A stretch of 22,987 nucleotides of DNA from HGM04593 sp045647885 (lineage in GTDB: Bacteria > Bacteroidota > Bacteroidia > Bacteroidales > Bacteroidaceae), in the NCBI GenBank assembly GCA_045647885.1, contig JAZRMX010000017.1:1-22987 (forward strand). Reading direction: 5' to 3'. The first letter of the stretch is position 1. Each line of letters starts with the position of its first letter. A program made the translations under genes and the position numbers. This document shows positions 1 to 7,660 of this stretch, in pieces. The notes beneath the pieces were generated by a model, which worked only from the letters and a program-made list of their open reading frames with translations, searched no databases and was not told the DNA's origin.

Positions 1-107
1 CTGCATCAGAATCATTCAATGCAAAAATCAAGGCTTTCAGGGCGCAGTTCAGAGGTGTAAAAGATAAAGATTTTTTCCTTTTCAGGTTGACAAAATTGTA
101 TGCTTGA
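1..107 (+). CDS. C-terminal end of an IS transposase (partial, cut by window edge)
   Basis: Reading from base 3, the frame is open to a TGA at 105-107 and gives about 34 residues beginning ASESFNAKIKAF and ending FFLFRLTKLYA. This ending (S/E-S-F-N-A-K-I-K, then an R-G-V segment, then F-F-L-F-R-L-x-K-x-Y) is the tail I associate with DDE transposases of the ISL3/ISAon1-like group that is common in Bacteroidota; the invariant Glu of the DDE triad would be the E in SESFNAK. The family name is from memory of the pattern, not from a search. Start, N-terminus and left inverted repeat lie outside the window, so I cannot say whether the element is intact. It is the only transposase sequence in the window. 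Confidence 0.7.
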   Translation, partial: ASESFNAKIKAFRAQFRGVKDKDFFLFRLTKLYA

Positions 108-272
108 TTTGTAAATCCCTCAGAATTTTGCGTTGATCCAGAATAACCGACAAATAACACCGAGATGTCAAAAGCAAGATTGTTTGGTATCGTATATGGT
201 GAGTGCCCACACCTTTTTGCTACTGAGCCTTAAAATAGTTCAATAAATTGCCATACAGCAAAAATATGCAAC
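108..272. other. Flank of the IS: probable right end of the element, no gene supported
   Basis: This stretch joins the transposase stop codon to the tRNA terminator. The right inverted repeat should lie here. The segment at about 117-140 (CCCTCAGAATTTTGCG followed by GTTGATCC) is a plausible end because related Bacteroidota elements often end soon after the transposase, but the left end is not visible for comparison. A 22-codon open frame from ATG at 165 (MSKARLFGIVYGECPHLFAT and two more residues) is too short to call. No target-site duplication can be defined. Confidence 0.3.
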
Positions 273-300
273 AAAAAAAGGCCTTGCTATTGCAAGACCT
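273..300 (-). terminator. Rho-independent terminator of tRNA-Gln
   Basis: On the minus strand AGGTCTTGC (300-292) pairs with GCAAGGCCT (287-279) as a 9-bp stem with one T-G wobble and a 4-base loop (AATA). It is followed directly by a run of seven T (279-273). It lies 6 bases past the tRNA 3' end, as expected for a single-gene tRNA transcript. Confidence 0.85.
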
Positions 301-306
301 CTTTTG

Positions 307-377
307 TTGGGCTACCCGGACTCGAACCAGGAAAGGCAGGACCAGAATCTGCAGTGTTACCATTACACCATAGCCCA
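307..377 (-). tRNA. tRNA-Gln (anticodon CTG)
   Basis: The minus strand folds into a complete cloverleaf. The acceptor stem is TGGGCTA (377-371) with TAGCCCA (314-308), including the U1-A72 pair usual for tRNA-Gln, and the discriminator is A at 307. The anticodon loop TTCTGGT (347-341) puts CTG at 345-343, reading CAG codons. The T-arm carries GGTTCGAGTCC. CCA is not encoded and must be added. The lowest anticodon-stem pair, 31-39, is an A-C mismatch (stem strands GCAGA and CCTGC); the usual TTG-anticodon tRNA-Gln has A-U there. The gene has its own promoter and terminator and stands alone. Confidence 0.95.
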
Positions 378-393
378 GCGCTCAAATGCGATG

Positions 394-401
394 CAAAGAT
401 A
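394..401 (-). promoter_or_regulatory. Bacteroidota-type -7 promoter element of tRNA-Gln
   Basis: TATCTTTG on the minus strand fits the Bacteroidota primary-sigma -7 consensus TAnnTTTG and lies 16 bases upstream of the mature tRNA 5' end, the right distance for a short 5' leader. A clear -33 TTG at 19-21 bases is not evident in the homopolymer-rich upstream DNA. Confidence 0.6.
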
Positions 402-473
402 CAAAAAAAAACAATAAAAAAAATGTTTTACCCATTTTTTTATTCAAATACCCCAAATTTTTATCGATTATTA

Positions 474-504
474 TATGTTTTAGGGTAAAAACAACCTATC
501 TTTG
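474..504 (+). promoter_or_regulatory. Predicted promoter of the rsfS-ftsH-cdsA genes
   Basis: TATCTTTG at 497-504 matches TAnnTTTG exactly. A weaker TTTTAG at 477-482 lies near the expected -33 position. Transcription would begin near 511, leaving a leader of about 140 bases before rsfS. The region between this and the tRNA promoter is very A/T rich and I see no gene in it. The two copies of TATCTTTG face opposite ways, so this is a divergent promoter region. Confidence 0.55.
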
Positions 505-652
505 TGGTAATATAAAGACAAAATGGGCAAAACAGCGAAAGTTTCGCAGAGATTATATCTCTTTCACAAATATGCCATTTTGACACATAACAGAAAAAAA
601 AGAGTGTGGCACGCCATTTGCATACACCTTTTTGCAAAAACATATAAATAAT

Positions 653-1024
653 ATGCAAGAGAAAAACATTACAAGCAAAGAACTGATAGAACAGATAACA
701 GAAGCTATACAGGAGAAAAAAGGTAAGGGTATAACAATTGTGGATATGGAGAAACTCGGGAACAGTATCTGCGACTATTTTGTTATATGCCAAGGAAACT
801 CACCGGCACAGGTGGGAGCCATTACAAACTCCGTTGAAGATATGGTGCGCATTGGCTGCCACCGCAAGCCCTACGCTATAGACGGTTTGAGAAACGCTCA
901 ATGGGTGGCGATGGACTACGGTGATGTACTTGTACACATATTCCTGCCCGATGTACGCGCGTTCTACGACATTGAGCACCTGTGGGCCGACGCTAAAGTA
1001 ACTAATATCCCCGATCTTGACTAA
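653..1024 (+). CDS. rsfS: Ribosomal silencing factor RsfS
   Basis: A 123-residue protein of the RsfS/Iojap/DUF143 family. Members bind ribosomal protein uL14 on the 50S subunit and block joining of the 30S subunit, lowering translation in starvation. Family hallmarks are visible: an N-terminal helix (KELIEQITEAIQEKKGKGI), the strand motif ITIVDMEKLGNSICDYFVICQGNSPAQVGAI, and the C-terminal W-V-A-M-D-Y-G-D-V-L-V-H-I-F block ending in F-Y-D-I-E-H-L-W-A-D-A. I chose ATG 653 (MQEKN) over an in-frame ATG at 632 because family members usually start just before the first helix. It is first in a cluster, 2 bases before ftsH. Confidence 0.95.
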   Translation: MQEKNITSKELIEQITEAIQEKKGKGITIVDMEKLGNSICDYFVICQGNSPAQVGAITNSVEDMVRIGCHRKPYAIDGLRNAQWVAMDYGDVLVHIFLPDVRAFYDIEHLWADAKVTNIPDLD

Positions 1025-1026
1025 TT

Positions 1027-3039
1027 ATGACAACAAAAAACAATAGCAAAAAACCTCAATTCAACTTCACGTGGCTCTACCTCGGTGCAGCCGCTGTGCT
1101 CTTATACTTCCTTTTCTTTGGTGAGGGGAGCGAGTCACTTGTAAAAAATGTCAATTACTCCGAACTTACTTCATACATAGAGAAAGGATATGTAAAGAGC
1201 ATCACCGTTTACGACAATAACGACATTGAAGCAAAAATAATACCCGACTCGGCAAAATACATCTTCAAAGGCAAGGTGGACAAAATAGGCGAAGAGCCTA
1301 TGGTAACATCGCTCATCGGTTCCAAGGATAAGTTCGAGAGCTTTATCGAAGAACAGGAGAACGAGGGAAAATTCACCGGCAGTCTGCAGTATGAAAAGAA
1401 AACCGACTATTTGGGAGGGCTCCTGTGGAACGTTCTTCCCATAATTGTATTCATAGCAATATGGATGTTCATTATGCGCCGTATGAGCGGTGGCGGCAGT
1501 GGACAGGGAAATGTATTCAACGTGGGAAAATCGCAAGCCAAGCTATTCGAGAAGGAGAAACACGACAGAATAACATTCAAGGATGTTGCCGGACAGGAGG
1601 GTGCAAAACAGGAGGTTCAGGAGATTGTGGATTTCCTTAAGAACCCCGGCCGATACACCGACCTCGGTGGTAAAATTCCCAAGGGCGCATTGCTTGTAGG
1701 CCCTCCGGGAACAGGAAAGACCCTGTTGGCAAAAGCGGTTGCCGGCGAGGCCGACGTGCCTTTCTTCTCACTTTCGGGCTCCGACTTTGTGGAGATGTTC
1801 GTGGGCGTGGGAGCATCGCGTGTGCGCGACCTTTTCCGCCAGGCAAAGGAGAAAGCACCCTGCATTATCTTCATTGACGAGATTGACGCCGTAGGGCGCG
1901 CGCGTGGCAAGAACCCCTCAATGGGTGGCAACGACGAGCGCGAGAACACCCTAAACCAGCTGCTCACAGAGATGGACGGCTTCGGCACAAACAGTGGTAT
2001 TATAGTTATGGCAGCAACAAATCGCGCCGACATTCTTGACAAAGCTCTGTTGCGCGCCGGACGTTTTGACCGCCAGATACACGTAGACCTCCCCGACCTA
2101 AACGAGCGCAAGGCAATCTTTGGCGTACACCTGCGCCACATAAAACTGGACCCCTCGGTCGATGTAGACCTACTTGCACGCCAGACACCCGGTTTCTCGG
2201 GTGCCGACATCGCAAATGTCTGCAACGAGGCAGCCCTCATTGCCGCACGCAACAACAAGCGTTCTGTGGAGAAACAGGATTTCCTCGACGCCGTAGACCG
2301 CATTATCGGTGGCCTTGAGAAAAAGACCAAGGTTATGACCGAAAAAGAGAAAACCACCATAGCCATTCACGAGGCCGGCCACGCCACCCTATCGTGGTTC
2401 CTCGAGCACGCCAACCCCTTGATAAAGGTAACCATAGTGCCTCGCGGGCGCGCTCTCGGTGCAGCATGGTATATGCCAGAAGAGCGACAGATTACCACAA
2501 AAGAGCAGATGCTCGACGAAATGTGTGCCATTCTCGGTGGCCGTGCTGCCGAAGATATCTTCATAGGGCACATATCAACCGGCGCAATGAACGATCTGGA
2601 GCGCGTGACAAAACAGGCATACGGAATGATAGCATACGCCGGAATGAGCGACAAGTTGTCGAACCTCTGCTACTACAACAACAGCGAATACTCGTTCAAC
2701 CGCCCCTACAGCGAAAGAACCGCCGAGCTCATTGACAGCGAGGTGCATAAAATGATAAACGAGCAGTACGAGCGTGCCAAAGCCCTGCTCACCGAGCACA
2801 AAGAGGGACACGCCGAGCTTGCCCGCATACTTATGGAACGCGAGGTAATCTTTGCCGAAGATGTTGAAAAGATTTTTGGCAAACGCCCCTGGACATCGCG
2901 CAGCGAAGAGATATTCGAGAGCGAGAACAAACCCGCTACCGAAAATGAAGAACCCACTGCACCTGCTGACGACAATACAGCGGCAACCCCCGACCAAACC
3001 GAAGAAGAAACAATAACTAACACAAATAACAATGAATAA
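1027..3039 (+). CDS. ftsH: ATP-dependent zinc metalloprotease FtsH
   Basis: A 670-residue membrane-anchored AAA+ protease that degrades misfolded or short-lived membrane and soluble proteins as a hexamer in the inner membrane. Order of parts: TM1 at about 14-32, periplasmic domain 33-130, TM2 132-150, Gly-rich linker, then the AAA module with Walker A GPPGTGKT (225-232), pore motif FVGV (258-261), Walker B IIFIDEID (280-287) and second region of homology TNRADILDKALLRAGRFDR (331-349). The protease site is HEAGH (448-452) with the third zinc ligand probably D523. All catalytic residues are present. The last 50 residues are an acidic, Thr/Pro-rich tail typical of Bacteroidota members. Its stop codon overlaps the cdsA start by 8 bases, suggesting translational coupling. 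Confidence 0.98.
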   Translation: MTTKNNSKKPQFNFTWLYLGAAAVLLYFLFFGEGSESLVKNVNYSELTSYIEKGYVKSITVYDNNDIEAKIIPDSAKYIFKGKVDKIGEEPMVTSLIGSKDKFESFIEEQENEGKFTGSLQYEKKTDYLGGLLWNVLPIIVFIAIWMFIMRRMSGGGSGQGNVFNVGKSQAKLFEKEKHDRITFKDVAGQEGAKQEVQEIVDFLKNPGRYTDLGGKIPKGALLVGPPGTGKTLLAKAVAGEADVPFFSLSGSDFVEMFVGVGASRVRDLFRQAKEKAPCIIFIDEIDAVGRARGKNPSMGGNDERENTLNQLLTEMDGFGTNSGIIVMAATNRADILDKALLRAGRFDRQIHVDLPDLNERKAIFGVHLRHIKLDPSVDVDLLARQTPGFSGADIANVCNEAALIAARNNKRSVEKQDFLDAVDRIIGGLEKKTKVMTEKEKTTIAIHEAGHATLSWFLEHANPLIKVTIVPRGRALGAAWYMPEERQITTKEQMLDEMCAILGGRAAEDIFIGHISTGAMNDLERVTKQAYGMIAYAGMSDKLSNLCYYNNSEYSFNRPYSERTAELIDSEVHKMINEQYERAKALLTEHKEGHAELARILMEREVIFAEDVEKIFGKRPWTSRSEEIFESENKPATENEEPTAPADDNTAATPDQTEEETITNTNNNE

Positions 3040-3865
3040 ACTACTTGTACGCATACTGACAGGAGCCGTGTTCGGCATCACACTGTTAGGTGCTATCCTT
3101 TACAGACACACATCATTCGCAGCCTTGTTCACACTTGTAACAATGCTCTCGGTAAACGAGTTCTGCAACCTTATCCACGGGTATAAGAATACCTCGTTCA
3201 GCACCTTGCTTGCTGTAATCGGCGGAGGTTACCTCTTCTTCATCCTATATGCGATAACACATATGGGAGCAACCGATTACGCTATGCTTTTTGCCCCTTA
3301 CACCCTGCTGGTTGCATACACATTTGTGCGCCAGCTATACAGAACCGAGGGTAGCTCACTCGACAATTATGCCTACTTTGTGATGTCGCAGGTTTACGCA
3401 GCACTGCCCTTTGCCCTGCTTAACATTCTATCAACCGTGGGAGCAACAGGAGGCACATACAACTATGCTCTGCCACTTGCAATCTTCGTATTCATCTGGT
3501 GCAACGACACCGGCGCATTTTTTGTAGGTTGCAGCATAGGCCGCCACAAGATGTGGGAGCGCGTTTCGCCCAAAAAGACCTGGGAAGGCACCATCGGCGG
3601 TGTGGTTGTTGCTATGATTGCCGGCTACGTTATGTCAATTTTCTTTACACAGATGAATGTATGGCAGTGGATGGGAATGGCGGTTGTAGTAGCCATTGCC
3701 GGAACATACGGCGACCTCATTGAATCCTGTATGAAACGCGAGATGGGTATAAAGGATTCGGGTAATCTTCTCCCCGGCCACGGCGGTATGCTCGACCGTT
3801 TCGACAGTACACTGCTCGCTGCACCCTGCGCGCTCATCTACTTGAGCATCATAGGGATGTTTTAA
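3032..3865 (+). CDS. cdsA: Phosphatidate cytidylyltransferase (CDP-diacylglycerol synthase)
   Basis: A 277-residue integral membrane enzyme that makes CDP-diacylglycerol from phosphatidate and CTP, the branch point of phospholipid synthesis. It has several hydrophobic segments (for example 9-24, 60-78, 145-157, 188-206, 215-227). The CTP_transf_1 signature is complete near the C-terminus: K235-R-x5-K-D242, then P-G-H-G-G and D-R-F-D-S259. The upstream conserved block W-C-N-D-T-G-A-F (156-163) with S-P-K-K-T-W-E-G (179-186) is also present. It overlaps ftsH by 8 bases and is the last gene of the rsfS-ftsH-cdsA cluster. Its product feeds the cardiolipin synthase encoded at 21237-22670. Confidence 0.96.
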   Translation: MNKLLVRILTGAVFGITLLGAILYRHTSFAALFTLVTMLSVNEFCNLIHGYKNTSFSTLLAVIGGGYLFFILYAITHMGATDYAMLFAPYTLLVAYTFVRQLYRTEGSSLDNYAYFVMSQVYAALPFALLNILSTVGATGGTYNYALPLAIFVFIWCNDTGAFFVGCSIGRHKMWERVSPKKTWEGTIGGVVVAMIAGYVMSIFFTQMNVWQWMGMAVVVAIAGTYGDLIESCMKREMGIKDSGNLLPGHGGMLDRFDSTLLAAPCALIYLSIIGMF

Positions 3866-3947
3866 AGCACTTCAAGTTTTTTAAAACCAAAGAGATATTT
3901 ACTTTCTTTTTTTGACATATATTCACGACAGCAAAAAAACACAAAAT

Positions 3948-4610
3948 ATGAAAAAAACAATTATTATCAGTCTTGTAGCATTTTTGTGCTTTGCAAGCAA
4001 CGTGAAAGCGCAATGGGAAGGCGGTTTTCTAATAGACCAAACATATATGACGCCGTATCAACCTTCAGTAACATCGCCTTACAACACAACATTTAACAAT
4101 GGTTGCAAATTCAATGGAACACGCACCACAACCGGCAGCAGAGTAGATGGATATAGTGGAACCTTCACCCTAAAAGACGGCAGTTACTATTATGGTAATT
4201 TCGACGGCAATCTAAACCCCAGAGGAAGCGGTTGGTTCATTAAAGATAACACCCCGTATTACAATACATACGGAAACAATGGAAAATGGATCAGTTCCAC
4301 CCGTGTAGAAACTAATGGTCAAACTTGGATGATTACCGGCTTCAGGCGCGACCAAATAACTTTCGATATAAACAATTATAGTTCAGGAAACAATTATAAT
4401 AACAGCAATAGAAGTTCTAGCAATAATTCATACAATAGAAGCAACAATCATAGCCGTCAATGCCACGCGTGTCACGGAAGCGGAAGGCTGAAAAAAAGCG
4501 TTCCCGATGTTAGCGGTTACGGAATAAGCACTAAAAAATATTATTGCAACGAATGTGGAGAAACCTCAATGAGCAGGCACATACACATAAATTGCACATA
4601 TTGTCGCTAA
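3948..4610 (+). CDS. Secreted protein with MORN-like repeats and C-terminal CxxC motifs
   Basis: I do not recognise a named family. The 220-residue product starts with a signal peptide (KK, hydrophobic 4-16, likely cut after V-K-A at 19-21). Residues 66-96 contain a MORN-like unit (G-Y-S-G-T-F-T-L-K-D-G-S-Y-Y-Y-G-N-F-D-G). Residues 143-170 are an Asn/Ser-rich low-complexity linker. The C-terminus has three CxxC pairs (C172/C175, C200/C203, C216/C219); the first is in CHACHGSG, a half of the DnaJ-type CxxCxGxG zinc motif. I infer a periplasmic or surface protein with a zinc or disulfide module. ATG 3948 is chosen over ATG 3912 because it begins the signal peptide. The gene is clearly more AT-rich than its neighbours, and sits alone between cdsA and a terminator, which may mean later gain. 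Confidence 0.8.
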   Translation: MKKTIIISLVAFLCFASNVKAQWEGGFLIDQTYMTPYQPSVTSPYNTTFNNGCKFNGTRTTTGSRVDGYSGTFTLKDGSYYYGNFDGNLNPRGSGWFIKDNTPYYNTYGNNGKWISSTRVETNGQTWMITGFRRDQITFDINNYSSGNNYNNSNRSSSNNSYNRSNNHSRQCHACHGSGRLKKSVPDVSGYGISTKKYYCNECGETSMSRHIHINCTYCR

Positions 4611-4628
4611 AAAACAGCAAACGTCCAA

Positions 4629-4669
4629 ATATCAAACGGCAGCTCTCATAGAAAGCTGCCGTTTGATAT
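4629..4669. terminator. Two-way rho-independent terminator
   Basis: A perfect 16-bp stem, ATATCAAACGGCAGCT (4629-4644) with AGCTGCCGTTTGATAT (4654-4669), encloses a 9-base loop. T-rich DNA follows on the plus strand and A-rich DNA lies on the other side, so it can end both the plus-strand gene at 3948 and the minus-strand lpxB transcript, whose stop is 15 bases away. Confidence 0.9.
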
Positions 4670-4683
4670 TTTATATAGGGGCA

Positions 4684-5820
4684 TCACTTTTTCTTGAGTA
4701 ACTGCACCATCTTATCGGCAGCGTGGCGCGAAGCTCCCGGCTCGCCAAGAATCTCTATCATACAGTCGTAACCGGCAAGCATTGCCGCGCGGTCGGGCGA
4801 AGACGATGGAAGAATTTTGCCAAGTTCGGCTGTAATATTTTCAACCTTCATATCAGAGGCCACAAGCTCGCGCACCACCTCGCTGTCAGCAACAAGGTTT
4901 ACAAGAGATATATACTTAACCTTCAAGAAAATAGGCTTTAGTTTTGAAATAAGCCAAGGCACGGGAGTGCTGTAACAAACAACCTGCGGCACACGGAAAA
5001 GAGCTGTCTCCAGAGTTGCCGTACCCGAGGTTACAAGCGCAGCGTGGGAGTGGGCAAGCAAGCGGTAAGTTTCGCCAAAGATTATCTTTGCACCGGCAGC
5101 AAGATAAGGAGCATAAAACTCCTTGTCTATACCCGGAGCACCGGCTATCACAGGCTGATAATCGGGGTACTGTTTAATTGCCTCGAGCATCATCGGCAGA
5201 TTGCCGGTAATCTCGTGTTTACGGCTACCGGCAAGCAGAGCAACCACAGGCTTCTCACCAAGGTCATATTCTGCGCGTAAAGCCGCCTCATCACAGGGTG
5301 TAGCACGCTTATAGGCATCAACGGCATCAACACAAGGATTACCAATGTAGTTTATGTCGTAATTATGCTTTTTAAAATATTCGACCTCGAAGGGAAGAAT
5401 TGAAAAAAGCTCATCGATATCGCGTTTGATATTCTTTATACGCCCCTCGCGCGACGCCCATATTTTGGGCGCAATGTAATAATAGACAGGAATATCGGTG
5501 GTAGCGTGTATATCACGGGCTATGGAGAGGTTAAAACCCGGATAATCAACAAGAATAAGCACATCGGGAGCCCACGCTTTAATATCGGCCTTGCACATAG
5601 CCATATTGGCAAATATGGTGCGCAGGTTCAGCAGCACGGGCAAAAAACCCATAAAAGCGTGGTCGCGGTAATGCTTTACACACGTTCCGCCCACCTGCGA
5701 CATAAGGTCACCACCAAAAAAGCGGAATTCAGCATCCTTGTCGGCATCCTTCAAGGCTTTCATAAGATTAGATGCGTGCAAGTCGCCCGAAGCCTCACCG
5801 ACTATGAGATAATATTTCAT
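4684..5820 (-). CDS. lpxB: Lipid-A-disaccharide synthase
   Basis: A 378-residue GT19 glycosyltransferase that joins UDP-2,3-diacylglucosamine to lipid X to form the lipid A disaccharide on the inner face of the inner membrane, showing that this is an outer-membrane (LPS or LOS) organism. Visible hallmarks are the N-terminal GEASGD (8-13), D-Y-P-G-F-N (92-97), the conserved I-A-P-K-I-W-A-S-R-E-G-R (117-128), the nucleotide-binding segment L-A-G-S-R-K-H-E-I (196-204) and the T-S-G-T-A-T-L-E block near 265. Length fits the family. It lies 27 bases downstream of surE on the same strand and is probably co-transcribed with it; it converges on the gene at 3948 through the shared terminator. Confidence 0.96.
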   Translation of the reverse strand: MKYYLIVGEASGDLHASNLMKALKDADKDAEFRFFGGDLMSQVGGTCVKHYRDHAFMGFLPVLLNLRTIFANMAMCKADIKAWAPDVLILVDYPGFNLSIARDIHATTDIPVYYYIAPKIWASREGRIKNIKRDIDELFSILPFEVEYFKKHNYDINYIGNPCVDAVDAYKRATPCDEAALRAEYDLGEKPVVALLAGSRKHEITGNLPMMLEAIKQYPDYQPVIAGAPGIDKEFYAPYLAAGAKIIFGETYRLLAHSHAALVTSGTATLETALFRVPQVVCYSTPVPWLISKLKPIFLKVKYISLVNLVADSEVVRELVASDMKVENITAELGKILPSSSPDRAAMLAGYDCMIEILGEPGASRHAADKMVQLLKKK

Positions 5821-5847
5821 TGAAACAAAAGTTTTTACATAACATTT

Positions 5848-6609
5848 TTACAACCCCCACTCCTGCATTTCGGCAAGCAGAGAATAATCGGTAAAATCAA
5901 TTTTTGTAGGGGTTATTGCAACAAAATTATTGTTAAGAGCAACACGGTCGGAATTCTCGTCGCTGTCAGCAAGCGCAAATTCACCGGTGAGCCACCACCA
6001 CTCTCCTCCGCGAGGATGTGTATGCGCCTCCCACTCGTTCACCCACTCGCCGAAAGCCTGACGACACACCTTAACACCGGCATAGGATGATGAGTCGGGG
6101 AAGTTCACGTTCAGACAACTGCCTGCAGGAAGGCCGCGGCGCAACACCTCGGACACAATCTTACGGATATAGGGATATGTAGGAGAAAAGTCGGCATCAT
6201 CGTCGTGCGAGCATAGTGAAAATGCAATAGAAGGAACACCCTTCATACAACCCTCGATAACCACGCCCATCGTACCCGAATAGTGCGCGTTTACCGCAGA
6301 GTTATCGCCGTGGTTTATACCGCCGATGATTAGGTCGGGCTTACGTGGAACAATGCTGTGGCAGGCAAGTTTCACACAGTCACAGGGCGTACCGGTACAG
6401 GCAAAGACCTGCAACCCGGGCTCCGACGCCACCTCCCACACCTTTATGGGAACTTCACTGGTTATGGCACATCCTTTGCCCGAGCGCCCTGTATGCGGCG
6501 CAACTACCACAACATCTCCAAATACCATCAACACCCTCACGAGGCAATTTATACCCTTGGCCTTGTAGCCATCATCGTTAGAAACAAGTATAAGCGGTCT
6601 GTTTTCCAT
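5848..6609 (-). CDS. surE: 5'/3'-nucleotidase SurE
   Basis: A 253-residue metal-dependent phosphatase acting on nucleoside monophosphates (and in some species exopolyphosphate). The SurE fold is recognisable from L-I-L-V-S-N-D-D-G (6-14) with metal ligands D12 and D13, G-R-S-G-K-G (41-46) with S43, G-G-I-N-H-G-D-N (96-103) with N99, and the Y-S-G-T-M-G-V-V-I-E-G block (110-120). I chose the start at 6609 (MENRPLILV) because the frame upstream to 6696 encodes a run of hydrophobic residues unlike the family and would overlap the predicted promoter. It is the first gene of a two-gene unit with lpxB, a neighbour pair I recall from other Bacteroidales. Confidence 0.95.
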   Translation of the reverse strand: MENRPLILVSNDDGYKAKGINCLVRVLMVFGDVVVVAPHTGRSGKGCAITSEVPIKVWEVASEPGLQVFACTGTPCDCVKLACHSIVPRKPDLIIGGINHGDNSAVNAHYSGTMGVVIEGCMKGVPSIAFSLCSHDDDADFSPTYPYIRKIVSEVLRRGLPAGSCLNVNFPDSSSYAGVKVCRQAFGEWVNEWEAHTHPRGGEWWWLTGEFALADSDENSDRVALNNNFVAITPTKIDFTDYSLLAEMQEWGL

Positions 6610-6693
6610 ATAATATTTTTTGGTTTCCACCGCGAAGATAATAAAAAGCAACAATAACCGAAAGCTACGCACAAATATTATAAACATATAGTA

Positions 6694-6701
6694 CAAAGGT
6701 A
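6694..6701 (-). promoter_or_regulatory. Predicted -7 element for surE-lpxB
   Basis: TACCTTTG on the minus strand fits TAnnTTTG. Transcription would start near 6687, giving a leader of roughly 78 bases to surE ATG 6609. A matching -33 box is not obvious. Confidence 0.5.
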
Positions 6702-6802
6702 GGTGGCAACAGAAGCCGCGCCCCTATAACATTTTTTAATAAAAAATGCGCCACCTGTTCATAACTAAATGAGAAATACTGAAAAGCAAACTTTTTTTTT
6801 CG

Positions 6803-6810
6803 TATCTTCG
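6803..6810 (+). promoter_or_regulatory. Predicted -7 element for the parA-parB operon
   Basis: TATCTTCG differs from TAnnTTTG at one base and sits about 84 bases before parA. Transcription would start near 6817. The 284-base gap 6610-6893 therefore holds two divergent promoters; it is AT-rich and I see no gene in it. Confidence 0.4.
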
Positions 6811-6893
6811 CAAAATAAATGCAATTGTGGAGCAAACCACGCAAATTGCAGGCGTAAAACATTTATAAACCGCAAAATAGGAAAAAATAATAT

Positions 6894-7658
6894 ATGGGAA
6901 AAATTATTGCACTTGCCAACCAGAAAGGTGGCGTGGGAAAAACAACCACCGCCATTAACCTTGCAGCCTCGTTGGCTACATACGAGAAGAAGGTACTCGT
7001 CATAGATGCCGACCCACAGGCAAACGCCTCGTCGGGCCTCGGTATAGACATTCGCGAAATTGAATGCTCCATCTATGAGTGCCTCATTAACAAATCGGCA
7101 ATAACAGAGGGCATACAGAAGACCTGCATTGAAGGACTCGACATAATCCCCTCACACATAGACCTTGTGGGAGCCGAGATTGAGATGCTCGACCTGCCCA
7201 ACCGCGAAAAGATAATGCGCGAGGCGCTTGCACCCATCAAAGACAAATACGACTATATACTTATAGACTGCTCGCCCTCACTCGGCCTCATCACAGTGAA
7301 CTCACTTACAGCAGCCGACTCGGTGATAATACCCGTGCAGTGCGAATATTTCGCTCTCGAAGGTATCAGCAAACTGTTGAACACCATAAAAATCATAAAA
7401 TCGAACCTCAACCCACCGCTCGACATTGAAGGCTTCCTGCTCACAATGTTCAACTCGCGCCTGCGCTTGAGCAACCAGGTGTACAACGAGGTGAAGAAAC
7501 ACTTCCGCGAACTTGTGTTCGAGACCGTAATACAGCGCAACATACGCCTGGGCGAAGCACCCAGTATGGGTATACCCGTAATTTTGTACGACGCCGACTC
7601 TACCGGCGCAAAGAACTACCTTGCACTTGCACAAGAAATAATTGAGAGAAACAAATAA
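6894..7658 (+). CDS. parA: Chromosome-partitioning ATPase ParA (Soj)
   Basis: A 254-residue deviant-Walker ATPase. ATP-bound dimers coat the nucleoid and ParB-DNA complexes move along that gradient to segregate origins. It has the signature K11-G-G-V-G-K-T-T18 with both lysines, V-I-D-A-D-P-Q-A-N (37-44) with D40, and Y-I-L-I-D-C-S-P-S-L-G (121-131) with D125. The short N-terminus, with the Walker box beginning at residue 11, is typical of chromosomal Soj-type rather than plasmid P1-type ParA. The start is unambiguous, after an A-rich leader. parB follows after 2 bases. No replication initiator lies nearby, so this is a chromosomal locus. Confidence 0.97.
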   Translation: MGKIIALANQKGGVGKTTTAINLAASLATYEKKVLVIDADPQANASSGLGIDIREIECSIYECLINKSAITEGIQKTCIEGLDIIPSHIDLVGAEIEMLDLPNREKIMREALAPIKDKYDYILIDCSPSLGLITVNSLTAADSVIIPVQCEYFALEGISKLLNTIKIIKSNLNPPLDIEGFLLTMFNSRLRLSNQVYNEVKKHFRELVFETVIQRNIRLGEAPSMGIPVILYDADSTGAKNYLALAQEIIERNK

Positions 7659-7660
7659 AG

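Noticed and set aside
1..235. Open minus-strand frame of about 76 codons reaching the left edge
   Set aside because: It is antisense to the transposase tail, which has a recognisable ending, and its own translation shows no family features.
1064..1080. TTCACGTGG as a parS site
   Set aside because: Only the central bases match TGTTTCACGTGAAACA; the arms do not, and it lies inside ftsH coding sequence.
1617..2366. 249-codon minus-strand open frame
   Set aside because: It is antisense to the AAA domain of ftsH; its Ser/Arg-rich translation is typical of a shadow.
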